Positions 36,923-45,542 of a stretch of 55,051 nt of DNA are shown here, one piece after another. Each line of letters opens with the position of its first letter. Positions within the stretch are counted from its first letter, which is position 1. The notes under the pieces are model-generated. The model saw only the letters and a program-made list of their open reading frames with translations, ran no database searches and was not told the origin of the DNA. Made by a program: the position numbers and the translations under genes. The stretch comes from an uncultured bacterium (GTDB taxonomy: Bacteria; Desulfobacterota_D; UBA1144). The stretch lies in NCBI GenBank assembly GCA_913050325.1, contig CAJWZP010000008.1, forward strand, positions 1-55,051, read 5' to 3'.

Positions 36923-37805
36923 TATTGTCTTTTCTAAAAAGTAAAAGAATAAAAACTCCTGCAATAATTAAAAATCCACCAGCCAATTTAAAATAATCCG
37001 GAATTGTATCAAAGTAAATATAAGATAGATAAACAACGAATACTGCTTCTAATGGTGTTATTGCGGTTGTTCTTGAAACATCAACTAATTTTATAGCTTG
37101 AAATTGAAAAGCTTTACCTATAAATGCTCCACATGTTCCACCCAGCAATATCATGATAAAGTCATTTAGATTTGGAATTTGAAATTTATTAAAAATTATA
37201 AGATAAAAAAAGCCAATTATTACCACGCCAGTAGACCTTAAAGTTGCTACCATAATCATATTTAAATCTGATGCAGTTTTCTTTACAATAATAAATAAAA
37301 TGGAATAAAAAAACGCAGCAGATATTGCATAAAATGACCCTATAAGTTCAATGCGCGTATTATTAAATGTGATTAATGATCCCCCAATGATTGTTAAAAA
37401 AATTCCTAATACTTCAGTTTTTGATAATCTTTCTTTTAAAAAAAATACTCCCAAAATAACAGCAAATAGAACTTGAAATTTCATCAGAAAAGAAGTTGCA
37501 GGTGGACCTATTATTCTTAATGCTATAACCCATGAAGCTGCACCAAAAACAGTAACTATTGATGATAAGATCATTATTTTTTTATACTTTCCTAAATCCG
37601 ATAAAGGAACTTTAAATTTAAACCCCAGAGCTGTAAAAAAAAATCTTTTAAATACAGCAACAAGAAAAGCTCCAAAGAACCAATAAAAAGCGACTGTTTC
37701 TGGATATAAAGAGTCAGAAATTTTTTTACCAAATATATAAGAAAATGCAGTGAAAAAAGCTGTACCTATAATAAAAAAATAACCTAATAAAATTTTATTT
37801 TTCAT
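36915..37805 (-). CDS. EamA/DMT-family permease
   Basis: 296 aa with ten hydrophobic segments forming two EamA repeats. The second half includes IGKAFQFQAIKLVDVSRTTAITPLEAVFVV, typical of RhaT/YdcZ-like drug/metabolite transporters. Inner membrane. Substrate unknown. It lies 21 bp after exbD on the same strand and is probably the last gene of the lysA-exbB-exbD run. Confidence 0.85.
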   Translation of the reverse strand: MKNKILLGYFFIIGTAFFTAFSYIFGKKISDSLYPETVAFYWFFGAFLVAVFKRFFFTALGFKFKVPLSDLGKYKKIMILSSIVTVFGAASWVIALRIIGPPATSFLMKFQVLFAVILGVFFLKERLSKTEVLGIFLTIIGGSLITFNNTRIELIGSFYAISAAFFYSILFIIVKKTASDLNMIMVATLRSTGVVIIGFFYLIIFNKFQIPNLNDFIMILLGGTCGAFIGKAFQFQAIKLVDVSRTTAITPLEAVFVVYLSYIYFDTIPDYFKLAGGFLIIAGVFILLLFRKDNIN

Positions 37806-37826
37806 ATATTTTGAACCTATGTTGAA

Positions 37827-38231
37827 CTAATTATCAGATCTTTTGACAGCAATTCCAATTTTTTCAAAACCTGATGATTTTATCAAATCCATAATCTTTA
37901 CAACATAACCATGATCAATCGTTTCATCAGCTTTAATAACTATTGTTTTTGTAGAGTCTTGACTGATTAAAAAATTTTTTACTTCATCAAAAAATAAAAA
38001 TTTATCATTAATATAAATTTTATTATTTTTTTCAATACTTACGATTATTTGTTGCTCAGATAGAGTTTCTGAGCTTTTTGCTTTTGGAAGCTTTATATTT
38101 AAACTTGATGTGATTTCACTAAAATTTAAAGATAATGCAAAAAATATTAAAAGATTAAAAACAACATCAACAATAGGTGTTAAATCTAAATTCGTTTCTG
38201 AATTTAAATTAATTTTTTTTGAAAAATTCAC
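37827..38231 (-). CDS. exbD: ExbD/TolR-family protein
   Basis: 134 aa with one N-terminal membrane segment containing the conserved proton-path aspartate in LDLTPIVDVVFNLLIFF and a periplasmic domain after it. It works with the ExbB-like protein encoded just upstream (1-bp overlap) to energise an outer-membrane process. The matching TonB candidate is at 51.3 kb. It could equally be TolR; no TolA, TolB or Pal genes are here to decide. Confidence 0.88.
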   Translation of the reverse strand: MNFSKKINLNSETNLDLTPIVDVVFNLLIFFALSLNFSEITSSLNIKLPKAKSSETLSEQQIIVSIEKNNKIYINDKFLFFDEVKNFLISQDSTKTIVIKADETIDHGYVVKIMDLIKSSGFEKIGIAVKRSDN

Positions 38232-38845
38232 TAATTTTTAATCCTATTAATAATTTTTTTTGACTCGTCTTGCAATTCTACTGAAATGTTTAATATTTTA
38301 GAATTTAAATATTTGTATCCTACATAAGTTGGGATTGCTACAAGGAGGCCAAAAGCAGTAGTATATAGAGCCTCTGATATTCCACCTGCTAAGCTTGGTG
38401 GGTCAACAACAGTTTGTGTTGATATTACTTTAAAAACAGTAATCATCCCAGATATTGTTCCTAAAAGCCCTAACAAGGTACAAATATTACTTAGTGATCC
38501 TAAAATTTCATTTGATTCAGATAGTTTATATATATTTTTTTGTCCCTCATCTTCTAATGTTGATTCAATAAAAAGAGCATCTTTATCTCTGTTTAGTAAA
38601 ATAATCTCAACTAGACTTGAAAAAATAGTTTTGTCACTTTCACAAAGTGCTAATGCTTTATCAAAATTTTTACTGTCTATATTTAAATTAATTTGAGTAA
38701 TAAAGTTTTTAGAAATAATCTTATCTTTTGAAATCAAAAAAAATTTTTTTAAGAAAATTGATAGCGCGATAATTGAACAAACTAGAATCGGATATATGAA
38801 AAAGCCGCCTTTTGTAAATATTGAGATCAATAAAGAATCATTCAT
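38231..38845 (-). CDS. exbB: ExbB/TolQ/MotA-type proton channel protein
   Basis: 204 aa with three membrane segments. The family core GLLGTISGMITVFKVIS is seen, followed by the GGISEALYTTAFGLLVAIP helix. I start at ATG 38845, which has GAGG six bases upstream, rather than ATG 38857. The start overlaps the lysA stop by 8 bp, so expression is coupled to lysA. It pairs with the exbD gene. TolQ is the alternative name. Confidence 0.88.
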   Translation of the reverse strand: MNDSLLISIFTKGGFFIYPILVCSIIALSIFLKKFFLISKDKIISKNFITQINLNIDSKNFDKALALCESDKTIFSSLVEIILLNRDKDALFIESTLEDEGQKNIYKLSESNEILGSLSNICTLLGLLGTISGMITVFKVISTQTVVDPPSLAGGISEALYTTAFGLLVAIPTYVGYKYLNSKILNISVELQDESKKIINRIKN

Positions 38846-40085
38846 AATTTTCCTCATTTTCTAACATTTGATTAATAGTTTCTCTCTTCCTAATTGAAAT
38901 ATGTTTATTATTATCAACCAGAACCTCAGAAACTTTAGGTCGAGTATTATAATTTGATGACATAACTTGGCCATAAGCTCCAGCAGAGTGGATTAAGAGC
39001 AAGTCGCCTTTTTTACATCTAGGTAATTGAACATTCGTTCCTAAAACATCTCCTGTTTCGCAAATTGGTCCAACGATTTCATATGATATTTTTTCATTTG
39101 TAGTTGAATTAACTTTTTCTATCTTGTGGTAAGCATTATAAAGTGAAGGTCTTAACAAATCATTCATTCCAGCATCCACAATTAAAAAGTGTTTTCCATA
39201 ATTATTTTTTTCATATTGAGCCGATGTAACTAAAAAACCTGCATTTCCTACTAACGATCTTCCTGGCTCAATAATTAAACTACAGTCTATATCTTTAAAC
39301 TTATTTAATATACTAGATGCAAATTCTTTTTTTGTCGGAGGCATATCATCATCTGAATATTTTATCCCGAGTCCTCCACCAATATCAAAGTGCGTAATTT
39401 TTATATTATTTTCTTTTAAATTATTATATAGATCTATTAGTCTTTCCAGAGAATCTACAAAAGATCCAATATCAAATATTTGTGAACCAATGTGTGCATC
39501 AATTCCAATAGGATTTACATTTTTTAAATTAGCTGCTTTTTCATAAACATTTACTGATTGATTTATATCAATACCAAATTTACTTGTTTTTAATCCTGTT
39601 GATATATATGGATGAGTTTTAGGATCTATGTCAGGATTAACTCTAATTGAAATATTAGCAATTTTATTTTGTTTTGAGGCTATAAAGTTTATATTTTCCA
39701 TTTCATCCAAAGATTCAACATTAAAAAATAATATTCCATACTTTAAAGATTCTGCTATTTCTTCATCACTTTTAGCTACACCTGAAAAAACAATTTTTGA
39801 TGGGTCTGCATTTATTCTCTTAAGTCTTTCAAGTTCACCCAAAGATACAATATCAAAGCCAGCTCCGAGTTCTTTGAATATATTTAAAATTTTTAGATTT
39901 GATGATGCTTTAACTGAATAGCAGACTAAAACATCTTTCTTCATATTAAAAGCTGTTTGATATTCTTTAAATTCTTTAATTAAACTACTTTTGCTATATA
40001 CATAACATGGAGTTGAATATTTTTTTGCAATTTCTTCGATTGATATATCTTCTATATAAAGCTGATTATTTTTTGTTCTCAACAT
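38838..40085 (-). CDS. lysA: Diaminopimelate decarboxylase
   Basis: LysA decarboxylates meso-diaminopimelate to lysine. The PLP lysine is in CYSVKASSN; other conserved parts are DIGGGLGIKY, IIEPGRSLVGNAG and GPICETGDVLG, which holds the active-site cysteine. I start at ATG 40085 (415 aa); an in-frame GTG at 40109 would add eight residues. TATAAT ends nine bases before this ATG, so the transcript may have almost no leader. It leads the lysA-exbB-exbD-EamA run. Confidence 0.94.
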   Translation of the reverse strand: MLRTKNNQLYIEDISIEEIAKKYSTPCYVYSKSSLIKEFKEYQTAFNMKKDVLVCYSVKASSNLKILNIFKELGAGFDIVSLGELERLKRINADPSKIVFSGVAKSDEEIAESLKYGILFFNVESLDEMENINFIASKQNKIANISIRVNPDIDPKTHPYISTGLKTSKFGIDINQSVNVYEKAANLKNVNPIGIDAHIGSQIFDIGSFVDSLERLIDLYNNLKENNIKITHFDIGGGLGIKYSDDDMPPTKKEFASSILNKFKDIDCSLIIEPGRSLVGNAGFLVTSAQYEKNNYGKHFLIVDAGMNDLLRPSLYNAYHKIEKVNSTTNEKISYEIVGPICETGDVLGTNVQLPRCKKGDLLLIHSAGAYGQVMSSNYNTRPKVSEVLVDNNKHISIRKRETINQMLENEENYE

Positions 40086-40200
40086 ATCAAATATATTATA
40101 TCCTGACACTTTAAATAATTATAATTTTAAGGATTGGGGTTATAAATTAAATAAATATCATATAAAGGTCTTCCTGATAAAATTTAAATGTAATACAATG

Positions 40201-40229
40201 TTGAATTTAAAACTTCCTTTTGATACAAT
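40201..40229 (+). promoter_or_regulatory. Sigma-70 promoter for the 66-aa repeat protein
   Basis: TTGAAT (40201-40206), 17 bp, TACAAT (40224-40229). Expected +1 near 40236 gives a ~15-nt leader that contains the strong ribosome binding site AGGAGGT (40239-40245). Confidence 0.65.
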
Positions 40230-40250
40230 TTATATATCAGGAGGTGCAAT

Positions 40251-40451
40251 ATGCCAGATAATCACAATTCACCACAAAGAAACTGGGCTAGACAAGTAAG
40301 CCAGGATTTTGCTCAATCATCGCATGATCCTCAAAAAGCTCTTGGATACGCTGGTCATGTTCCAGGTCATCAGAACTGGGCTGCTAAAGTAGGTTTAGAT
40401 TTTGGAAGACCTGAAAATCAATCTAAGCATAAAAGAGCTGTAAACCAGTAA
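40251..40451 (+). CDS. Small 66-aa protein with a duplicated NWA..V..DF motif
   Basis: I do not recognise this family. The protein is hydrophilic, rich in His, Gln, Asn and Lys, with no membrane segment. It contains two copies of a 12-residue motif: NWARQVSQDFAQ at residues 11-22 and NWAAKVGLDFGR at 42-53, joined by a HDPQKALGYAGHVPGHQ linker. It has its own good promoter, an ideal ribosome binding site (AGGAGGT, five bases before ATG) and a strong terminator, so it is a real and probably highly expressed gene. Role unknown; a nucleic-acid- or metal-binding role is only a guess. Confidence 0.8.
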   Translation: MPDNHNSPQRNWARQVSQDFAQSSHDPQKALGYAGHVPGHQNWAAKVGLDFGRPENQSKHKRAVNQ

Positions 40452-40462
40452 TTTTTGATTTT

Positions 40463-40493
40463 AAAAAGGTTAGACACTTAGTCTGACCTTTTT
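40463..40493 (+). terminator. Intrinsic terminator after the 66-aa gene
   Basis: AAAAAGGTTAGAC (40463-40475) pairs with GTCTGACCTTTTT (40481-40493), with one G-U pair and a 5-nt loop. It ends in a T-run. Confidence 0.85.
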
Positions 40494-40505
40494 ACTTTTC
40501 CATTA

Positions 40506-40949
40506 ATGTTAAAAAAAATCCTTTATTTTGTTTCAAATACTTTTGAATTTATAATTTCGATTGGGTTATGTGCATTATGTGTTTTTTGCTTTTATTTTTA
40601 TGCACCCTATCCATTTGATTCTGTTAATATTTTATTTTATTTTGAATTTTTATTTGATTTTTTTACAAATGATACATTTTCAAATATTTTAAAATTTTAT
40701 ATATTCTGCTTCCTTTTAGGGATTATTCATTTATATATTTATAAAAGAGTTAATATTGGAAGATTTTGGATAGGATTAATATCTACATTTTTTACTTGGA
40801 TTACATATTTAGTAATTTTATTAATCTTTTTTTCATTTGAGAGAATTAAATATATGTCTATATATATTTTTCAAGATTTAATAGGTTTTTTTATTTTTTA
40901 TTGCTTATTGTCTATAATTTATAAAAAGTCAGGAGATCTTAAAAGGTGA
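40506..40949 (+). CDS. Hypothetical integral membrane protein, 147 aa
   Basis: About four hydrophobic segments, very rich in Phe, Ile and Tyr, with short basic loops (YKRVNIGRFW, YKKSGDLKR). I do not recognise a family. It begins 12 bp after the terminator of the preceding gene, and its stop overlaps the glutaredoxin start by 4 bp (GTGA), so the two are probably co-transcribed. Confidence 0.65.
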   Translation: MLKKILYFVSNTFEFIISIGLCALCVFCFYFYAPYPFDSVNILFYFEFLFDFFTNDTFSNILKFYIFCFLLGIIHLYIYKRVNIGRFWIGLISTFFTWITYLVILLIFFSFERIKYMSIYIFQDLIGFFIFYCLLSIIYKKSGDLKR

Positions 40950-41197
40950 AAATCGTTATTTACACAACAAGTTATTGCCCGTTTTGTGATGCCGCAAAAA
41001 ACCTACTTAAATCATTAAATATTGAATTTGATGAAGTAGATTTAACAGATAATCTAGAAGAAAGATTAGAAATTTCCACGAAATATAATTGGAGAACCGT
41101 CCCACTAATTTTAATAAATAATAAACTTATAGGTGGTTTTGATGAGTTAAATAATTTGAATAATAACGGCGAACTTGAGTCATTATTATCATCTTAA
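40946..41197 (+). CDS. grx: Glutaredoxin (GrxC type)
   Basis: 83-aa dithiol glutaredoxin. The redox motif is CPFCDAAK, close to the N-terminus; the cis-proline is in WRTVPLILIN, and GGFDELNNL completes the glutathione-binding site. It reduces protein disulfides and glutathione mixed disulfides in the cytoplasm. Start is GTG 40946, overlapping the stop of the upstream membrane-protein gene. The 3' end overlaps the convergent SOD-like gene by 9 bp. Confidence 0.93.
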   Translation: MKIVIYTTSYCPFCDAAKNLLKSLNIEFDEVDLTDNLEERLEISTKYNWRTVPLILINNKLIGGFDELNNLNNNGELESLLSS

Positions 41198-41671
41198 ATA
41201 TATTTCAGAACATATTATTTTCTTACCCAATTCATCTGATAATATAAATGATGAGCCATTAAAGTCTGATAATGATTGTTCAACTTTAGGGTCTAATATA
41301 ATTCTTTCGATAAATAACGTTTGATTAAAATCTTTGACCTTTCCTGTATATCTATTTATTTCTTTTTTAACGTAAAAAGTATATAAATTTTCCCTATCAA
41401 AAAACTTTATTTTGGGTCCTGAAGCTTCAAAATCAGGGGAATTACACTTTCCTATTTCATAGAAATCTAAAGAATATTTACCAGGAATTAAGCCCTTAAT
41501 TGAAATTCTAATGTTTGAGCCATTACCTTGTTGGGTTAATTCTACAGTTCCTACATCTTCATTCCTATAGTTAATAAATAATCCATCTGAAATAAAAACT
41601 TCCGAATCAGAACATGAAAAAATTGTAAAAAAAATAATTAATAAAGAAATATATATTTTATTTTTTGCCAA
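41189..41671 (-). CDS. Lipoprotein with a degenerate Cu/Zn-superoxide-dismutase-like fold
   Basis: 160 aa with a lipobox signal (FFTIFSC). Residues ~60-85 (GLIPGKYSLDFYEIGKCNSPDF, then EASGP) track the SodC motif GL.PG.HGFH.HE.G.C..P.F.SAG, but the copper histidines are replaced (HxH becomes DFY). The C-terminal KIICSEI matches the last SodC segment, so the disulfide cysteines appear kept while metal ligands are lost. It is probably not an active dismutase. It overlaps trhO by 14 bp. Confidence 0.65.
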   Translation of the reverse strand: MAKNKIYISLLIIFFTIFSCSDSEVFISDGLFINYRNEDVGTVELTQQGNGSNIRISIKGLIPGKYSLDFYEIGKCNSPDFEASGPKIKFFDRENLYTFYVKKEINRYTGKVKDFNQTLFIERIILDPKVEQSLSDFNGSSFILSDELGKKIICSEIYLR

Positions 41672-42575
41672 TATGACTTGTACCCCTTAGTCTTGATAAT
41701 TCGACCTGTTTTTGTCGCTCTTTTAATCTTAACAGCTGTTTAGAAGATAAAGAATCGACACACTTTGGGCAATGAATACCCTCTTTATATGATTCTAACT
41801 TTGTTTCTTCAATACTCAATGGCTCATTACATGCATGACACATGATGTAGTTTCCAACTGAAAGGTCTTGATTTACAGAAACTCTATTATCAAAAACAAA
41901 ACATTCCCCTTCCCATTTTGATTTCTCTTTATTTTTTTCCATATCTTCTAAATATTTTATAATCCCACCTTGTAACTGATAAACATTTTTAAAACCTAAA
42001 TTAAGCATATAAGAACTAGCTTTCTCACATCTTATTCCGCCTGTACAGTACATTGCAATTTTTTTATTTTTATGAAGTGTTAATTTTTCAACAAAGTCTG
42101 GAAAATGTTTAAAGTTGATTAAATTTGGTACTATTGAATTCTTGAACTTACCAATTTTAGACTCGTAGTAGTTTCTTGTATCAATTAATATTACATCTTT
42201 CTCATTTAAAAGATTATTCCATTCATTTGAGTTTATATATGTTCCAACTTTTTTATTTGGATCAGAAGATTTTGAATTTCCTAAACTTATAATTTCATCT
42301 TTTATTTTAATTCTTAGTCTATGAAATGGTTTTTTTTGGGTATAAGAAATTTTTATTTCGGAAAAATCAATATTAAAATTATTTACAATAAAATCTATAA
42401 CTTGATTTATAGAATCATTATCACCTGCCAACATACCATTTATTCCTTCTTTTGCTAAAATAATTGTTCCAAGAATTTTTTGCTTAACCAAAAGACTATC
42501 GATAATATCTTTAGTCTTTTGACACGATGAAATTTTTAAAAATTTATAAAATCCAATTATTTTAAAGGTATTCAT
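41658..42575 (-). CDS. trhO: tRNA uridine-34 hydroxylase (rhodanese-type)
   Basis: TrhO (YceA) hydroxylates U34 of tRNA in an oxygen-dependent way, starting cmo5U/mo5U synthesis. A ferredoxin-like N-terminal half (~1-90) precedes a rhodanese domain with the catalytic loop CTGGIRCEKAS. A C-terminal cysteine pair region (CHACNEPL..CPKC) may bind zinc. 305 aa is normal. It lies 29 bp after the UPF0104 gene. Confidence 0.92.
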   Translation of the reverse strand: MNTFKIIGFYKFLKISSCQKTKDIIDSLLVKQKILGTIILAKEGINGMLAGDNDSINQVIDFIVNNFNIDFSEIKISYTQKKPFHRLRIKIKDEIISLGNSKSSDPNKKVGTYINSNEWNNLLNEKDVILIDTRNYYESKIGKFKNSIVPNLINFKHFPDFVEKLTLHKNKKIAMYCTGGIRCEKASSYMLNLGFKNVYQLQGGIIKYLEDMEKNKEKSKWEGECFVFDNRVSVNQDLSVGNYIMCHACNEPLSIEETKLESYKEGIHCPKCVDSLSSKQLLRLKERQKQVELSRLRGTSHIGKK

Positions 42576-42604
42576 TGGATATATATTACCAGTATGAAAC
42601 TAAA

Positions 42605-43573
42605 TTAATTAACTTCTTTGGCATCGGAAATATCCTCTGGTAAAAAGATGCTACCAATTGGTAATAGTAATGCATCACCTAAAACAGTTATTACTCTAAA
42701 GATTATGATTCCTATTGTGGGGTCATCTGGTCCAAAAATGGGAGATAATAAAGTAATTACTATAAACTCTCTTACACCTATTCCTCCTGGAGCTCCTGGA
42801 ATTACAAACATACCAAGCCAAGTAATTGTAAATAGAGCCACTACATATAAAAAGGTAATCTCCATCCCTAATAATTTATTAAAAACAAAATACTCTACTA
42901 ACCCCATTCCATAGAAAAAGCCTAGAAGCAGCAACATTAACTTTAGCATTCTATAAATATTTCCTGTATTAAAAGATGATTTATAATTTTTTAAAGCTTT
43001 AAAAAGATAGAATACAATTGCTAATGCACCAAAAGCTAAAATACCAAGTGAAAAACCTTTTAACTTTCCTCCAGAAAAATCTTTTATTTTATTAATTAAT
43101 TCATCTGACAAAGCAAAAGATCCTGTAATAGTTGATATTAAAACTATCATTAACCCTATCAATACCATAAAAACTATTTCTAAAAAATAACTCTGCACAA
43201 CATTGCTTTTTGAAGGACCAAGTTGGGTAGCATAATATATTCTGGCGACAACATGCATTAAGTTTGATGGTATATATTTATATATTTGTGTTTTAGTATA
43301 AATACCTATAATTCTCCATTTAGGTAATTCAGAACCATGGAGTAATTCAAGCATATATCTCCAACCAGTTGCTAAAAACCCCATAAGAAAGACATATATT
43401 GCGATAAAAAATATTATATATGGAATCCAAGCATAGCTTACTTTTGCTTTTGCAGCTTCCAAATCTATATTGATTACATTTTGATATACAAAATAAAGAG
43501 CTGCAATGCTTATAATCCAACCTAAAATTTCAATCAGTTTTTTCTTAAAAGGTTTATTTTGTTTCTCAGTCAT
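42605..43573 (-). CDS. UPF0104/lysylphosphatidylglycerol-synthase-type membrane protein
   Basis: 322 aa with about eight membrane segments. The signature GAPGGIGVREFI is that of the LPG synthase/AglD transmembrane domain family, whose members flip or bind lipid-linked head groups. No catalytic aminoacyl-transfer domain is attached. I start at ATG 43573 (MTEKQNK) with AAGGGAAG upstream; the longer TTG start at 43597 lacks such a site. Likely a lipid or polysaccharide flippase/permease; substrate unknown. Confidence 0.8.
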   Translation of the reverse strand: MTEKQNKPFKKKLIEILGWIISIAALYFVYQNVINIDLEAAKAKVSYAWIPYIIFFIAIYVFLMGFLATGWRYMLELLHGSELPKWRIIGIYTKTQIYKYIPSNLMHVVARIYYATQLGPSKSNVVQSYFLEIVFMVLIGLMIVLISTITGSFALSDELINKIKDFSGGKLKGFSLGILAFGALAIVFYLFKALKNYKSSFNTGNIYRMLKLMLLLLGFFYGMGLVEYFVFNKLLGMEITFLYVVALFTITWLGMFVIPGAPGGIGVREFIVITLLSPIFGPDDPTIGIIIFRVITVLGDALLLPIGSIFLPEDISDAKEVN

Positions 43574-43683
43574 TAATCTTCCCTTAATTTTGTTCAATCA
43601 TACTATATTTAAATTATAATTGAAACATTTATTAAATTGATTTAATATTTTAATTATAGAGGGAGAAGAGATGTAGTGTATTT

Positions 43684-44241
43684 ATGTTAATTAATTTATT
43701 ATCAACTTTTTTTCTATCTACAAAGTTTTACTTATCAATACATGACAATAAAAACTATATTCCTACTTCTAAAGCTTTAAATGTAATTATTATTGCTACT
43801 CTACTTGATGATGTAGCATATTATGTCTTTGATAATAAATATGCCTTAAGCAATTTTAGTTTTATTTTTTATTTTTTTGAAATAATAATTTCTGTATTCT
43901 TTTTATCAATGTTTTCAAGACTTTTAGGTGCTGGCCACAGGATTTCTCAATACAATTTAATTCTTAAAGCATATTCTTATACATTGTCTCCTGTAATTAT
44001 AGGTTCAATTATTTTAATTATCATTTCAATATTTACATCCTTAAATGAAACTCACCCCCAAGCTTTATCAATAGGAGCATTAATTGTTTTAATGGGATGG
44101 TTATGGGTATGTCAATTCTTAATGATTAATACTATTTTCAAGAAGATAGGTTTTATAAAAAGAATTTTTCTTTTTTTAATTACAGTCGGTATCTATATTG
44201 GAATGGATAAATTTAAAAAATTTATATACATGACATTTTAA
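43684..44241 (+). CDS. Hypothetical membrane protein, 185 aa (possibly Yip1-like)
   Basis: Five to six hydrophobic segments, the first after ~45 residues. Composition (polytopic, with a YSYTLSPVIIG motif) recalls Yip1-domain proteins, but I cannot confirm it. Start ATG 43684 has a purine-rich GGGAGAAGAG well upstream, followed by a two-codon ATG-TAG mini-frame. It converges with the next gene after 9 bp. Confidence 0.6.
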   Translation: MLINLLSTFFLSTKFYLSIHDNKNYIPTSKALNVIIIATLLDDVAYYVFDNKYALSNFSFIFYFFEIIISVFFLSMFSRLLGAGHRISQYNLILKAYSYTLSPVIIGSIILIIISIFTSLNETHPQALSIGALIVLMGWLWVCQFLMINTIFKKIGFIKRIFLFLITVGIYIGMDKFKKFIYMTF

Positions 44242-44250
44242 TTTTAATTA

Positions 44251-44976
44251 TTATCTTTTTTTATCGGGATCCCAATAGTCTACTATTCTAAAGGTATCAA
44301 TTATATAGTTTAGTCCTTTTAGAAAACTTCTAGCATCATCTACAATTTCTAAAAGTATTCTTGGAGTAGTTTTTATACTAATAGGATCAACCTTTTTTAA
44401 ACTATCATGAATTAACAAAAATAAATCTGCAGCCATTAAGTCTATATCCTCTAATTGGATTTTAATATTTGATATTCCATAATTTTTTTCAAATATTTTT
44501 TTTAAATTATTCAAATCATCACAATTGCTCTCAAGTTCTCTTTTAATTTGATCAAATGTATCAACAACTCTTGAACATCGCCTCGGAGGATGAGTTTCAA
44601 ATGTTATGATTGGAGAATCATTATTAACATACGAGTGAACTAATCCAGTATCATAATGATAATAATTTTGATTATTTCTTGAGTTTTTTATAGACGTACT
44701 AATGTTATTTATCAAATTTGTAATGTTGTTTGAGGATTGATTAATATTAAGATTTGTCCAATAGGTTATCGTTTCAACAAAGAACGGATCCATTAAAACA
44801 TTAATATCTCTTTCGAGTGACCAAAATAAATATTTTGGTTTTTTTGTAGATAAATATTTATTAATTAGCAAATGTCTAGAAAAACAATCATCGTTCAAAG
44901 TTGGTGGAAAATAATCAACATTGTCCCCATCCTCATAAACAAATTGTTGCGAATCAAAATTAATATAAACACTCAA
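44251..44976 (-). CDS. Hypothetical soluble protein, 241 aa
   Basis: I do not recognise a family. It is acidic and Asn/Asp/Ile-rich, with no signal peptide or membrane segment. Notable parts are YLFWSLERDINVLMDPFF, FETHPPRRCSRVVD and a C-terminal IVDYWDPDKKR. It lies 2 bp after the next upstream gene (44979-45521) and is transcribed with it and the cyclophilin gene. Confidence 0.6.
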   Translation of the reverse strand: MSVYINFDSQQFVYEDGDNVDYFPPTLNDDCFSRHLLINKYLSTKKPKYLFWSLERDINVLMDPFFVETITYWTNLNINQSSNNITNLINNISTSIKNSRNNQNYYHYDTGLVHSYVNNDSPIITFETHPPRRCSRVVDTFDQIKRELESNCDDLNNLKKIFEKNYGISNIKIQLEDIDLMAADLFLLIHDSLKKVDPISIKTTPRILLEIVDDARSFLKGLNYIIDTFRIVDYWDPDKKR

Positions 44977-44978
44977 TT

Positions 44979-45521
44979 TTATCTAGCCATTATTATATAC
45001 AAACATTTTTTTTCGAGGTTTAAACCTTTAGATTCGAAAAAATTATAATAAATATAAATGTTAGTTTTAGAATTCCATATAAGTTTAGCATTTGTTGCAC
45101 TGCCTTTATCTACAGCATAATGTTTTCCATTTTGACCTAAAGAAAAATATTTTAACCTTTTACAGTCTTTGATTCCTCGAGTCATATAGCCTATCAATGC
45201 CACTTTATTATCTTTTGAGCCACCATAGATTGTTTTTATATTTTCTATATTTTCTAAAATTGTATCTTTTGAGTAAAAAATTAAATCTTTTTTACTTACA
45301 CTTTTCAAAGCATCTTTCTCAATATCGTTCAATGGAAAATTACTGCTATTAACTATTTCTGAACCTAGTAAGATTCCATCTACTGAGTCAATTCTCGAAT
45401 CAATTAATTCATGATTTGAATTTTTAAATAGAAAAAAAATTGAAAAAATACCCAAGAGTAGTACATATGATATAGGCGTTATGGTCCATTTATATTCTCT
45501 AATCAAGTCTTTTAATTTCAT
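44979..45521 (-). CDS. Hypothetical protein with one N-terminal membrane anchor, 180 aa
   Basis: A basic N-terminus (MKLKDLIREYKW) precedes one membrane helix at ~17-33, then a ~145-residue domain. The segments SVDGILLGSEIVNSSNF and YGGSKDNKVALIGYMTRG are the most distinctive; an Asn/Tyr-rich tail ends in two hydrophobic strands. I recognise no family. GGGAGAG lies before the ATG, 21 bp after ppiB. Probably inner-membrane with a periplasmic domain; works with the gene that follows, by position only. Confidence 0.6.
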   Translation of the reverse strand: MKLKDLIREYKWTITPISYVLLLGIFSIFFLFKNSNHELIDSRIDSVDGILLGSEIVNSSNFPLNDIEKDALKSVSKKDLIFYSKDTILENIENIKTIYGGSKDNKVALIGYMTRGIKDCKRLKYFSLGQNGKHYAVDKGSATNAKLIWNSKTNIYIYYNFFESKGLNLEKKCLYIIMAR

Positions 45522-45542
45522 AATAGCTCTCCCAACTATCTT

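Noticed and set aside
40110-40250. Possible lysine riboswitch before lysA
   Set aside because: The gap is about 140 bp, is shared with the divergent promoter of the 66-aa gene, and shows no L-box core; a TATAAT close to the lysA start leaves no room for a leader.
41189-41671. Functional Cu/Zn superoxide dismutase
   Set aside because: The copper-binding histidine pair is missing, so I call it only SOD-like.
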